Shown here in pieces: positions 54,896 to 64,000 of a stretch of 64,000 nucleotides of DNA; the stretch's first letter is position 1; every line of letters starts with the position of its first letter. Position numbers and translations under genes: made by a program. Location of the stretch: assembly GCA_008973525.1 (NCBI GenBank), contig WACJ01000381.1, positions 124,001 through 188,000 on the forward strand, written 5' to 3'. Below the pieces are notes generated by a model, which was given only the letters and a program-made list of their open reading frames with translations, had not been told where the DNA came from and made no database searches. This DNA comes from Stenopsyche tienmushanensis (lineage: Eukaryota > Arthropoda > Insecta > Trichoptera > Stenopsychidae).

Positions 54896-56109
54896 TTTTA
54901 TAACAATGGATCTTTATAAAAATCACTTTGTGTTAATTTTATGTTCATCCAATATATCAATCAAATTTATAACGCAATCATCTTAATGATCCTTTTAAAT
55001 CCATATTAAACAATATTCAAGTCCATAAAATTTATAGCATTTTTTATTACTGAATTTACAACATCCATTTCCGAAGAAAATAACCGAAAAACATTTATCT
55101 TATCAAAAAGCTTAATATTTTAAGCGCGCCGAATGATAAAATGATGTACGTGATTCTCAATATAATCATTGAGTTTGTGATGAGTTAGTCAATCTCGAAT
55201 GGTCACGAATAATACAACGACGAACGAATCAGAGTAACAAATACTTCACAATTATTTCATTATCTTGTTAAAACAAAATTATTTTAATCGTTTGAATTCA
55301 ACTTCAATTTATATATTTGTGTACATAGAACAGTATTATTTCATCAATAAATTAAATAATTGAACTAAAAATAGACGATTTATTGTTTAAAATAAAACAC
55401 AAAATATATTTATAAACACTTTATGAATATTGTAAAAGAAATATACTTATTTTCTACATTTCATTGTACGAAGTAACAAAATTCATATTATAATTTAACA
55501 ATATTGTACTTATGTCAGTGACTCAGTCGATTTTTTAATATCCATAATTGACATTATTCTTGAAGTAATGTATGTCCAATATAAAGATAAAATAAAATTA
55601 TATAAGAAAAGTTTATCGAAACCACTGACGCGCTATAGACGTGTTTTATTGTGCAATAAAAAATGTAATACAATTGAATATATATATATATATTAAACGA
55701 GATTCTGATATCACATCAAATTAAATACATTTTTTTTAATAAACTAGGTACTATGTGTTAGAGGCACAGTTTGGACGGAAAATAAAACATACATCACAAT
55801 ATACTAATCTATATACATACATGTAAACAAAGGCAAATTATTGTTATATTTGTAAATCGCTAGCTTATCGTTTTATACATTGTAAAAGAAATTCTCAATA
55901 TTGTAGATTAACAGGATAGAATATAAAAAAATATATAACATTGATATTTTTAAAATATCAGTGGAATGTGCTTTAAGCGTGACGGTTAAAAATATAAAAC
56001 GGATCTGATACAATTTTTAATGTATAAATATTATTTCGATACATAGGCGGTAATGTAATATAGCATATTATTACTTATATTAAAAGGCACGTTCAATGTC
56101 TGTACGTAC
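54896..56109. other. Very AT-rich stretch, nothing recognised
   Basis: No frames over 60 codons, no repeat partner noted. Confidence 0.45.
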
Positions 56110-56503
56110 ACGGTGCGTTCAATAAGTAATGTGTCCCATTTATTTCATTAAGCTTCGAAAGTCTTAGAGTGATTGCTTATCCAACTCACAAGTTCTTCAC
56201 GAACGACCCGACGAATCACACAGTGGACGTCTATCAACCTCCTGAATTGATGAAAATGTAATGCGCATTCTAGATTGTTTGAACTATGATCGACGGTTGA
56301 GCTATCAATGGATAACAGAAACTATAAAAATGACGAAAACAATAATTTATCGCATTGTAACCGAAGATTTAAACACAAAGACGCATGGAATTTTCATCAA
56401 GGTCTTCGTTGTCAACGATTTCCTGGCCACGATCTGCACTCTATTAACTTTAGACCTACCTACTAACATATGTTCAAAACTAATTGAACGCACCCCGTAT
56501 ACA
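56110..56503 (+). mobile_element. Mariner-like fragment with TGCGTTCAAT ends
   Basis: Left GGTGCGTTCAATAAGTAAT (56111) and right ACTAATTGAACGCACCCC (to 56497) are inverse copies. The plus strand reads LNYDRRLSYQWITETIKMTK, then TIIYRIVTEDLNTK, the second helix-turn-helix of SETMAR-type mariners. Only that part survives. Confidence 0.75.
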
Positions 56504-57676
56504 TCGTGAAGTATTTAAAATGGCAGAATTGTTTGGAGAGCTGGTTGAATAAAATGCGGATATCGTCAAATATAAAATAACTAGTAGTTTGAGACAATGC
56601 ATAGATTTTATATAAGCAAATTGGCACACAATATTATTCATCGTATCATAGCCACGAATAGTTATTATGATTCATACATTATTGCACATTCGACGTTATC
56701 CACATTCTAATATCACTTTCAATTGAGTGCATCGTCTGAGCGAAGAAATACGCAAGCGATACGTAAGAAGCATTTCACAGAAAAAATATCGTCAGCCATG
56801 GATGAACGGCATATCGTAACAGAAGATTTTAACGCAGTTCATTGGCAATCAGAATAACATGAAATATGTTATCCGTGACCTGAATGAATAAGCAGTCTAC
56901 GCCCATTTACTAAAAAAATTCTAACAAAATACGCGATTTATATTAAGATTTACAAATTGGAGTTCTTAAAAATACTGAAATCCATCAAAGTTTGCTTAAA
57001 TAAATAAAATTAATAAAAAACAGATCTAAATAAAAAAAAGATAAAAATATGACAAAGGACGGATATTTTTATAAACATTTTCATTATTTTTATGTACACT
57101 TGTTTCAATCCATATGGAAAAAAGGCACTAATATTTATAGAAGCAGAATGCAGTAGATATTTCAAAGTCGCGTTGAAATCAAGAATTTTTATCTTTGTAG
57201 ATTAACAGACAGCATAAAAATCCTTTTTGATTTGTTAAAGCTTATAAATCTAGGGTCGGCAAATAGTTAAACGCGATTATATTGTGATATTGTGTCGTCG
57301 AATTAAATGCTGTACAATTTAGAGGCATACTGATAAGATAGATATAACTACTAAATTAATTGTACTGCCACATTTCTATTGCCAACCCCAGATCTTAGTG
57401 TTATTTAAGCTCTCATATATTTAATAGATTTATAAAAAAATATTTCTAAAGGCATTTCACTTGTTTACAAGAAAAAATACATAAAAAAGAGTTTGTTTTA
57501 TCTTTAAACATATATAAATTTCATTATACATTTATGTAATAATATATTACATTTCAATTCAGCAAAATTACACTATATTTATATCACATAATAAAGCCAT
57601 GTGATATAAGTTAATGCAGATGTAATGAAATGAAATATAAAGGTAATCTAGAATTATTTACTATCTGTTTTTGAGA
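56504..57676. other. AT-rich stretch 3' of the Ly6 gene
   Basis: No gene recognised. Short frames only. Confidence 0.45.
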
Positions 57677-57682
57677 TTTATT
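57677..57682 (-). promoter_or_regulatory. Candidate polyadenylation signal of the Ly6 gene
   Basis: AATAAA on the minus strand, 48 nt downstream of the stop codon at 57731. It is the first perfect hexamer after the stop. In such AT-rich DNA a chance match is possible. Confidence 0.5.
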
Positions 57683-57730
57683 ATGAGTTATTTTTTATCC
57701 ATGGCAATTATATCTCAGTATCAAAATCGT

Positions 57731-57945
57731 TTACAATAATCGAATGACTGTTATTAGAGGGAATAACAAAATTATAGATAATGGAAGAACTGAAAAAGTG
57801 TACGCCGAATTGCATTCGTCGGAAGAACAATAGCATTCTTCCCAGTATACACCATTTTCATATACGCCCCAATTGCATACTCCCGTTACGCCTGTGTCTG
57901 CTACGGACGCACATCTCCGTATGACTTGTCGCCATCGTCCATCCC
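57731..57945 (-). CDS. Ly6 exon 3: second half of the fold, GPI tail, stop
   Basis: 215 bp, residues 87-156 and TAA (57733-57731). The acceptor is TTTATTCAG|GGGATG. It encodes RWRQVIRRCASVADTG, the C-x-C-x4-C-N closing motif and the hydrophobic tail. A polyadenylation signal (AATAAA on the minus strand, 57677-57682) lies 48 nt after the stop. Confidence 0.93.
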
Positions 57946-60900
57946 CTGAATAAAAATATAAAGCATTAAAATTTGAATCACAAAGGAAGCATACAATTCA
58001 TAAAATTATAAGATGTTAAAAACCTCTGCTAATATTTTACTTGTAATCAACTTATGACTAAAATAAATAAATACAAACACATAATTCACACATTTACACC
58101 AGATACAAAGCTCTATTTTGAACAACTGGAAGTTTTTCTAAATTGGTATCACAAATAGTATTATTCCAAATGGGTATAATCCCATAAGTAAAGTCAAGCA
58201 AATTAGTGATTTGTAAAGGAGCAGCTTGCTGATAGTTAACATAGATGATTGCCGAGTACCCGGATCTGGTGCTAGGAACGCTTCTTTCCGCCAGGCGGAC
58301 ATTTAGCCTGGCAGAAAGAAAATGTATTATTATATTGATATAATAAAAGCTAGTACCGAAGCTGGGAAAAACAACAATGAAACTGCTGTGTATGCTAGAC
58401 AGCCTCAGGAAGATTATGGAAACACTGCTATCCATCCGTACGGAGCCCTGATATGGCATGAAGTGCTCAGATATGAAAGCAACAGGAAGAAACTGGCAAG
58501 GGTCCAGCGGCAGGGGACCCTCCGAGTCACTGCGGCATACAGTACTCGTGTTTGTTGAAATATCCCCGATAGACCTTCAGGCAAATAAGAGGACTTTGAA
58601 GATTCCAAAAAACGTGCAGAGCATGAGCAGAAACTGAGGGAAGTCAGGCAACAGAGATGGAATCAGTCCAGCAAAGGAAGGTGGATCCACTGACTTATAT
58701 CGGTCATAAGCCGGTGGAGGACCCGCAAACAAGGAGGCGACCTTCTGCTTAACCCAAGTACTTAAGCCACAGCTACTTCGGAGCGTACTTGAATTGGATT
58801 GGCAAAGAGCAATCAACAGCATGCCAACACTCTCAAGCGAAAGTTGAGGACACATCATTGACGCTGAAACAAGCACTCAGGATACCTGAGCTCAAAATCA
58901 AAGACATGATCCACAGCATGATAGTGAGCAAGGAGAACTGGGACCTTTGGTGGGAATTTATAGAAGAAGTGATGACTGCCAAAGAGGGCAGTGAGAAAGA
59001 GACACAGAGCAAGACAAGGGAGGGATTTAGTCAGTAAAAATCTGACACCACCTTGGGGCCATCAATCCCCAGGGTGTCTTATGCAAGATTCCCCTCCCAC
59101 AGAAAAAAAGGGTTTAACGACGGTGACATATTAAACTGAGCAGCTTCATTGCACACACGGCTTCCCACTCAAGATATTTAACCTAGTTCGTAGAATAAAT
59201 ATGTGTGACGGTGATTATGCCTCGCTGAGAACAGAATCACTTTGATTTTATCTACATTCAGTTGAAGCTTCCGTTTGCTGAAAAGTTTTTGAATTACATT
59301 TAGCAACCGTTGAAGATTAAAAGCAACCGATTAAATACTGAGGGGACTAATAAAATAAGGCGCATTATCAGCGTACAGAGCTGTTTACTGAGGACAACTC
59401 ACGAAAATATTGAATAGGTGGGGTCCTAATATGCTGCCCTGGGGAACAACTGCCGAAATAGCCTGATGGGGATGATATAATATTATTTAAAATCACTGCA
59501 AATTCCCTGTTGCTCAAGTCAAAAAAGTATTTTTAATTGAATAATCAGGAAACATTAACATTAGCATATTTTATTTATTGCGGAAAGTAGGCTGATCTCT
59601 TTGAAATTTATTGTTTTGTTGATAAACGTTTGCTAATTTCCTGGTTGCTGGGAAATACCCTATATTTAAGCATCCATTGAATATTATTGTAACAATTTAC
59701 AATGAGAAATTTATTATCAATTGTGTTGAAACCCGAAGACAATATGATTATATTGACATAGTGAGCTAGGGAGATAATCAAAATTGCAACATATTTAGGA
59801 ACTTAGCTGATAATTAATTTTTAAAAAAATATCCTTATCAATTACATAAAAATAATAGCAAAATGTCAAGATCTTTTGTATAATTTTCTAATGCATCTTT
59901 AAATATTTTTGAACACCTTTCAAAGATTAATTTCTTCAAAATTAGAACAGTCAAAGAATTGTAAACAATTCAGAAATCTATTACATGATAGTTGCTAATA
60001 CACTTAATGATTCAACGGCACCCATCAAGTTTATAGCAAGTTGATGAAGGTTTTATTAAAGCTACAAGATTATATTTGATCCATAGACTCCATATCTGCC
60101 ATAGATTAACTGTAAACTAGGCGTTATCAAAATCCATACTAAGAACAATGTCATACGACTAATTTTGTGTGATTAATGTGACACCAATTCCTAGTATTCA
60201 TATTCACGTTCATGTCTAATGTAAATTGATACAAAATGATTTCAAAATATACTAACTTTGTAATGTTACACATAAATCATTCAATTAACATTTACATAGC
60301 ATTAATATTTGGTGGAAATGATATATAAAAAAATATATAATTACATATAAATCCTCTACGTCCTTGCTGTACGATTTTCATACAAAAAGAACCAGGCATA
60401 GGCGATTCTTCGCTATTACATTCTATCGCAATATGTTCCTCTTTGTCAAAAGTTTTGTATGCTCCGCAGTGATCGTCGCCCTTTGCATATCCAGATGTTG
60501 CGCACATGTAACATCGTACAGCAGTTGCTAAAAGAAAAATTAAATGACATTAAAATACACAATCATTTTGGTTATAGAAGATTGCATTCATAAACTGCCT
60601 TGATGGGTTTATCAATCAAAAAGGGATATAAAGAAAACAATTTCAAATTACGTCAACACATCAAATAATCTATTACAGATGCGATGGAAGTCTTTTGAGC
60701 TTGGTGTATCAAAATTCGTATAAAAACCTAGCTTAACTTGAATGCCGCATCAGAACTAAAATTATACCATAATTTTGTGATTCATTAAAAGTATTTATTA
60801 AAAAAGCAAAAATAAATAAATCTTTATGTAAGTGATTTGACTGAATTTCATGCAAATTTCCCATTCATAATAGTATTATTTTTCATTCTTCAAACGATTT

Positions 60901-62386
60901 TTTACCAGATTTTCAAATTTCAACTCGACTCTAATAATGAGAATATCAATATGAAATACAATAGATACGAGGTTTAGAATTTCATATGGTGTACCAAATA
61001 CATATCATAGTAGCGCACTGGTGTTTTTTAGCATAGTAAAGGAAAGGTTAATTGTTCTTTTTCTCTACGCATACGTGAAATGACAGGATCCTCATTTTCG
61101 GGATGATAGCGATTCAATTTTAGTACTAATGCTTTCAAGTGTTGACTTATTATACTTAAAATACCTTTCCTGTCGACGTCAAAAAAAATAATTAAACTGA
61201 TATCTCCTATACTGTTTGTGTTATTCATTTTTAAAATAAAGTAGATTCCCTGCCGCACCCTGTAGAATTAGTTCAGATCTTCCAAGAGTTTCTTTAATAA
61301 ATCCTCTTTCACTGAGGGTTTATCCATTCCGAGCGATAGAGCGAACAATATAGAAACTTGCCGATGTTGCATTTGTCAAGGTTCTTAAAAATTCGAATAT
61401 GAATTATGATTGACTTTTATAGGTGTGTAGCTGACTGGAAATATATTTCTTCCCTCCTTTTCTTTTCCAAAGCTGGCAATGATTTGTCTTAATATGTCTT
61501 TTTAAATTCCACGTTTTGTACAACAACCTGTTGTTTCTGTCGATAATGCCATATATCTCAGGTTCACATGTCTTGAAAGAGTCAGCTACCATTTCCTTCA
61601 TCATTTAATCGTGCTGTTTTTGTTCTCCATTATTGTGCAGTGATACTAAATAAATAAAAATCATTTTTGGACTTTGATCATCCGTAAATAATGCTTGTCA
61701 TCCAAAATATCTTGGTGTGTCACTCTTGACATAGAGCATCAAAGAGCTAATAATACACAATAAAAATAAAAATTAAGACATTTCCTCAAAACATTGAAAA
61801 TGTCATATTTATACATTTTAAATGATATTTATAAGTTTAAGTTAAGATTAATTCACCTTTAAGTATTAAATAATCTCATGTTTTAATACATTTTGATAAA
61901 CGTCAAATCACAACTTATTACTTTTATATCATTTCTTAGATATATAGTACTTACAGGATTTGCCTTAATTTATTAAATCTTTTTGATATACTATCAAGAT
62001 CTATATATTAATATTCAATGATCTATGAATATTTCCAAATTTACTTATTTTAATAAATATTTAAACAAATCAATGTGTGTCAGCTAATGAGAGAAGGATA
62101 ATGTATTGAATATATAAATCTACTATCGCCAGATGTGAACTTATTTATTCCTCTAACAAATAAGAGCATCAATTCAAATAAAATGTAAAATAGATCCGCG
62201 GATTGTCGATATAGATAACGCATACAAAAGATTTTTTATGTTTCGATTCTAGTCAATATGATGATTCATAATCAATTGTAAATTAATTAAAACAGTAATA
62301 ATCAAATTCTTACTTTCAGGTATCGTGGAAAATATTATAATTAAGACGGAGGAGAGGACGGCGGCTGCGCCCCACGGGCCCCCCAT
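57731..62386 (-). CDS. Ly6/uPAR-domain protein, quiver/sleepless family (complete, 156 aa)
   Basis: Join 62386-62314, 60527-60345, 57945-57731 on the minus strand, phases 1 and 1. The protein has an N-terminal hydrophobic signal (residues 1 to about 25) and ten cysteines at 30, 33, 45, 61, 73, 97, 109, 123, 125 and 130. The spacing is that of a three-finger Ly6 fold, and the closing C-x-C-x4-C-N motif at 123-131 fits it. A hydrophobic tail (about 136-156) is expected of a GPI-attachment signal. The core GFIWDGRWRQVIRRCA spans the exon 2-3 junction. Known: the family includes insect quiver/sleepless, crok, crim, bou and twit, small GPI-anchored proteins that act on ion channels, septate junctions or trafficking. 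Which paralogue this is cannot be told by eye. It is likely neuronal or epithelial. Confidence 0.93.
58240..59105 (+). mobile_element. R1-clade LINE 3' end, inserted antisense in Ly6 intron 2
   Basis: Plus-strand frames, with shifts: YGALIWHEVLRYESNRKKLA, then RVQRQGTLRVTAAYSTRV (region after the reverse transcriptase in R1-like ORF2), then EHEQKLREVRQQRWNQSSKG and RW, and finally KDMIHSMIVSKENWDLWWEF near the ORF2 end. A deletion removes most of the Cys-rich region. The 3' UTR has an inverted CACCTTGGGG/CCCCAGGGTG pair. 5' truncated and dead. Confidence 0.85.
59106..60344. other. Rest of Ly6 intron 2, nothing recognised
   Basis: AT-rich, no frames or repeat partners of note. Confidence 0.45.
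60345..60527 (-). CDS. Ly6 exon 2: first half of the Ly6 fold
   Basis: 183 bp, residues 26-85 with split codons. The acceptor TTCTTTTAG|CAACTG has a good pyrimidine tract. The donor ATAT|GTAATT is weaker, but the reading frame through it yields the conserved GFIW junction. Contains VRCYMCATSGYAKGDDHC and FCMKIVQQGRRGF. Confidence 0.92.
60920..61030 (+). repeat. Dispersed repeat H, copy 2 (Ly6 intron 1)
   Basis: CGACTCTAATAATGAGAATA (hAT-related) continuing into AATTTCATATGGTGTACCAA and CATAGTAGCGCACTGGTG, as at 31655-31755. Confidence 0.55.
61160..61264 (-). repeat. Element E, copy 3 (one end)
   Basis: Inverse of the 32270 end: ATAATTAAACTGATATCTCC, ATACTGTTTGTGTTATTCAT and TTCCCTGCCGCACCCTGTAG. 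In Ly6 intron 1. Confidence 0.65.
61404..61604 (-). pseudogene. Possible BED-finger scrap of a hAT transposase
   Basis: 66-codon minus-strand frame with YKTWNLKRHIKTNH, which has the L-K-R-H-x3-N/K-H spacing of a BED zinc-finger tail as in ZBED-type hAT proteins. The upstream Cys pair is not clear. In Ly6 intron 1. Confidence 0.35.
62314..62386 (-). CDS. Ly6 exon 1: start codon and signal peptide
   Basis: 73 bp, 24 codons plus one base. The start is the ATG at 62386-62384, followed by a GC-rich stretch encoding MGGPWGAAAVLSSVL and then an Ile-rich hydrophobic core. The donor GAAA|GTAAGA is close to consensus. The frame upstream of the ATG holds no better start. The 5' leader right of 62387 is rich in CAA/CCAA on the plus strand. 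Confidence 0.88.
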
Positions 62387-62649
62387 TGCTATACAACTGA
62401 CAACCCAACTAACCAAACCAAACAAGCGTTAACGCCCAACTCAACGCCCACTAAATGTTACAAACGTCATTTCCAGCCAACTCAAATATAACATCAGTAA
62501 ACATTGCTAAAACTAAATATTAAATACGCTTAAATTCGCTTTTTTGTGAATATTTGTTTATAGTATTTTGATATAATCCGTACCATTTATTAAAATAGTT
62601 TTAATTATTTTTTAAACTTATTTTTTGACATAATAATGTGTGATTACAT

Positions 62650-62747
62650 ATTTTATTATAATCATGAAAGGAGTGACTATGCATTTAATTTTAATCATGA
62701 AAGGAGTGACTATGTATTTTATTATAATCATGAATGTAGTGACTACC
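62650..62747. repeat. 33-bp tandem repeat, three units
   Basis: Three direct units of about 33 bp, each with ATAATCATGAAAGGAGTGAC or a variant (unit 2 TTAATCATG, unit 3 GAATGTAGTGAC). They start about 265 bp upstream of the Ly6 start codon. Confidence 0.85.
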
Positions 62748-63338
62748 AATAAAATTGAATTCTATAGAATTCGACTAATATAATCAAATCTGGAAAAGCA
62801 CATATCATTAGAAAATGTAAACCCCATTCGTTAAAAAAGTAATTTCAATTTCAGCCAAAAATATGTTTTAACGCTGTATTAAATGTTTATTTAATTTAAT
62901 TCGTTTGAATTGTTTAGAACAAATTATTAGAAAATAATTTAAAGCTTTTTTTATAACGTTTTTAGGTAATATTAGATTATGAAAGTGGCCACAATAATAT
63001 TCAACATCAGCAATTTAAGTAGTTCATGGTATAGTTTTCGAAATTGAAAATTATTATTAATGACATTCCGTTGTTAATATGTAAATACTTTTTATTTCAT
63101 TTTAACATTTTATACAGTAAAATCAACAATATTTTCATAAATCAGTTATTAACTATGTAATACAATTTTTTTGTAAAAGAATAATATTTTGAGTAGGAAA
63201 AATGCTAAATATAAATGCATATTATTTAGCAATGTTGAATACAACTATTTTTTACGATTAATATCCAATAGTATTGGTTAATTATCGTCATTGATTTGTC
63301 TTCTCTTAGTTATCCTCTCTTCGTATCTCTTCAATATA
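62748..63338. other. AT-rich 5' flank of the Ly6 gene, nothing recognised
   Basis: No recognised promoter element or repeat partner. Confidence 0.4.
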
Positions 63339-63895
63339 TATGGAGAATCCATAATGAGAAGAGCCCTGAAAAATTTGAACAGCAGAATTTCCACCGGTGG
63401 GGAAAAAATCTCTAAATTAAGCTACGCTGATGACACAACGCTAATTACAATGTCGACACATTAAATGTTTATTCTTCTCCAATGAATAGGAGCCATCAGC
63501 TCAGATATAGAGCAAACACACTTTTCATTATCAATATACAAGAGTTGGAAACCATGCATGACTTCATTTATTTATCGATCGATCTGGTAATTAAGAGAAT
63601 ACTGGGAATGGCAAAAAATGCATCTATTTAAGTCTATCGCATTCTTCATATGCCTTTATGGAGTCGACAATAAGACGCACGCATTTGAAACGTACTGGTA
63701 GAGATGTATGCTGAGAATCCCATAGACGGCCAGATGCTCCAACTAAGACGTGTTTTACAATTGTTGGACACATTGCTCGTGGAAAAGACGATAATTTCAA
63801 AAGGTTAACAATAACAGACCACGTCGGTTACTCAGGAAAACTTCTTACCAGCTGGTCTGACCAGATTAGAAGTACTATTGGCCATTTATTAGTTT
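63339..63895 (+). mobile_element. Non-LTR retrotransposon fragment with reverse-transcriptase motif
   Basis: The frame 63339-63464 reads IMRRALKNLNSRISTGGEKI, then SKLSYADDTTLITM with the F/Y-A-D-D catalytic box. After a deletion, pieces near 63690-63720 read WRCMLRIPWTARCSN, and about 63760-63870 resembles the 'GHIARGDD...RWSDQIRS' tail, as in RTE/CR1-related LINEs common in insects. Stops break it throughout. Confidence 0.82.
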
Positions 63896-64000
63896 AAGTG
63901 CTTTGCATTAGTTTAAGTGCTTTTAAATATTTTTAAATAATAATAGGTCAAACGGTGAAGACATTTATTGTACACATGCTTGCCAAATTTCATAAAGAAT

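Noticed and set aside
58094..58459. 121-codon minus-strand frame beside the Ly6 gene
   Set aside because: It overlaps the R1-type LINE, whose recognisable frames are on the plus strand.
1..64000. CRISPR arrays, operons, rRNA genes
   Set aside because: No regularly spaced repeats, no rRNA-like conserved blocks, and the spliced genes show this is eukaryotic nuclear DNA.

Overview
This is a window of AT-rich eukaryotic nuclear DNA, almost certainly from an insect. The grounds are spliced genes with GT/AG introns of 77 bp to 8.3 kb, a quiver-type Ly6 gene of the kind expanded in insects, R1-clade and other non-LTR retrotransposon fragments, and many mariner and hAT remnants. The abundance of mariner would suit a hymenopteran, but order cannot be fixed from this window. 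There are no operons, ribosome binding sites or CRISPR arrays.

Two protein-coding genes can be read with confidence, both on the minus strand and both reassembled here from small exons. The first runs from about 23.9 kb leftwards to 6.6 kb and continues past the left edge. Its seven exons join in perfect phase into 345 residues: a signal peptide, a Cache-type extracellular domain, a cysteine-rich EGF-like module and a short linker. This is the ectodomain of an orphan class C receptor of the GPR158/GPR179 type (insect CG31760-like). The seven-membrane part is not in the window. The second gene (57,731-62,386) has three exons and encodes a complete 156-residue, ten-cysteine Ly6/uPAR protein of the quiver/sleepless family, with a signal peptide and a GPI-type tail.

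Two identical tRNA-Arg(UCU) genes lie on the minus strand at 2,421-2,493 (probably inside a receptor intron) and 33,290-33,362.

The rest is mostly a graveyard of mobile elements. At least nine distinct mariner-like remnants are visible, at 0.1, 11.2, 16.1, 16.7, 25.1, 31.2/47.3, 39.4, 53.6 and 56.1 kb, nearly all internally deleted or frameshifted. A hAT with a perfect 8-bp target duplication sits nested in a mariner (17.7-18.7 kb), with hAT fragments of the same family at 22.3, 36.4 and 54.4 kb. There is a ZBED/FAM200-like hAT relic (14.7-15.6 kb), a gypsy-type LTR with both polypurine tract and primer-binding site attached (37.1-37.6 kb), an R1-clade LINE tail (58.2-59.1 kb) and an RT fragment (63.3-63.9 kb). 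Several dispersed repeat families recur: A (eight copies), B (four), C (three) and smaller ones. Between about 24 and 57 kb I find no confident protein-coding gene.

The points most worth a second look are the receptor ectodomain with its Gly/Ala-rich EGF insert, a mariner ending 34 bp from one of its splice acceptors, a repeated mariner plus family-A composite, the polypurine-LTR-PBS junction, and an isolated GC-rich island at 50.4-50.8 kb.
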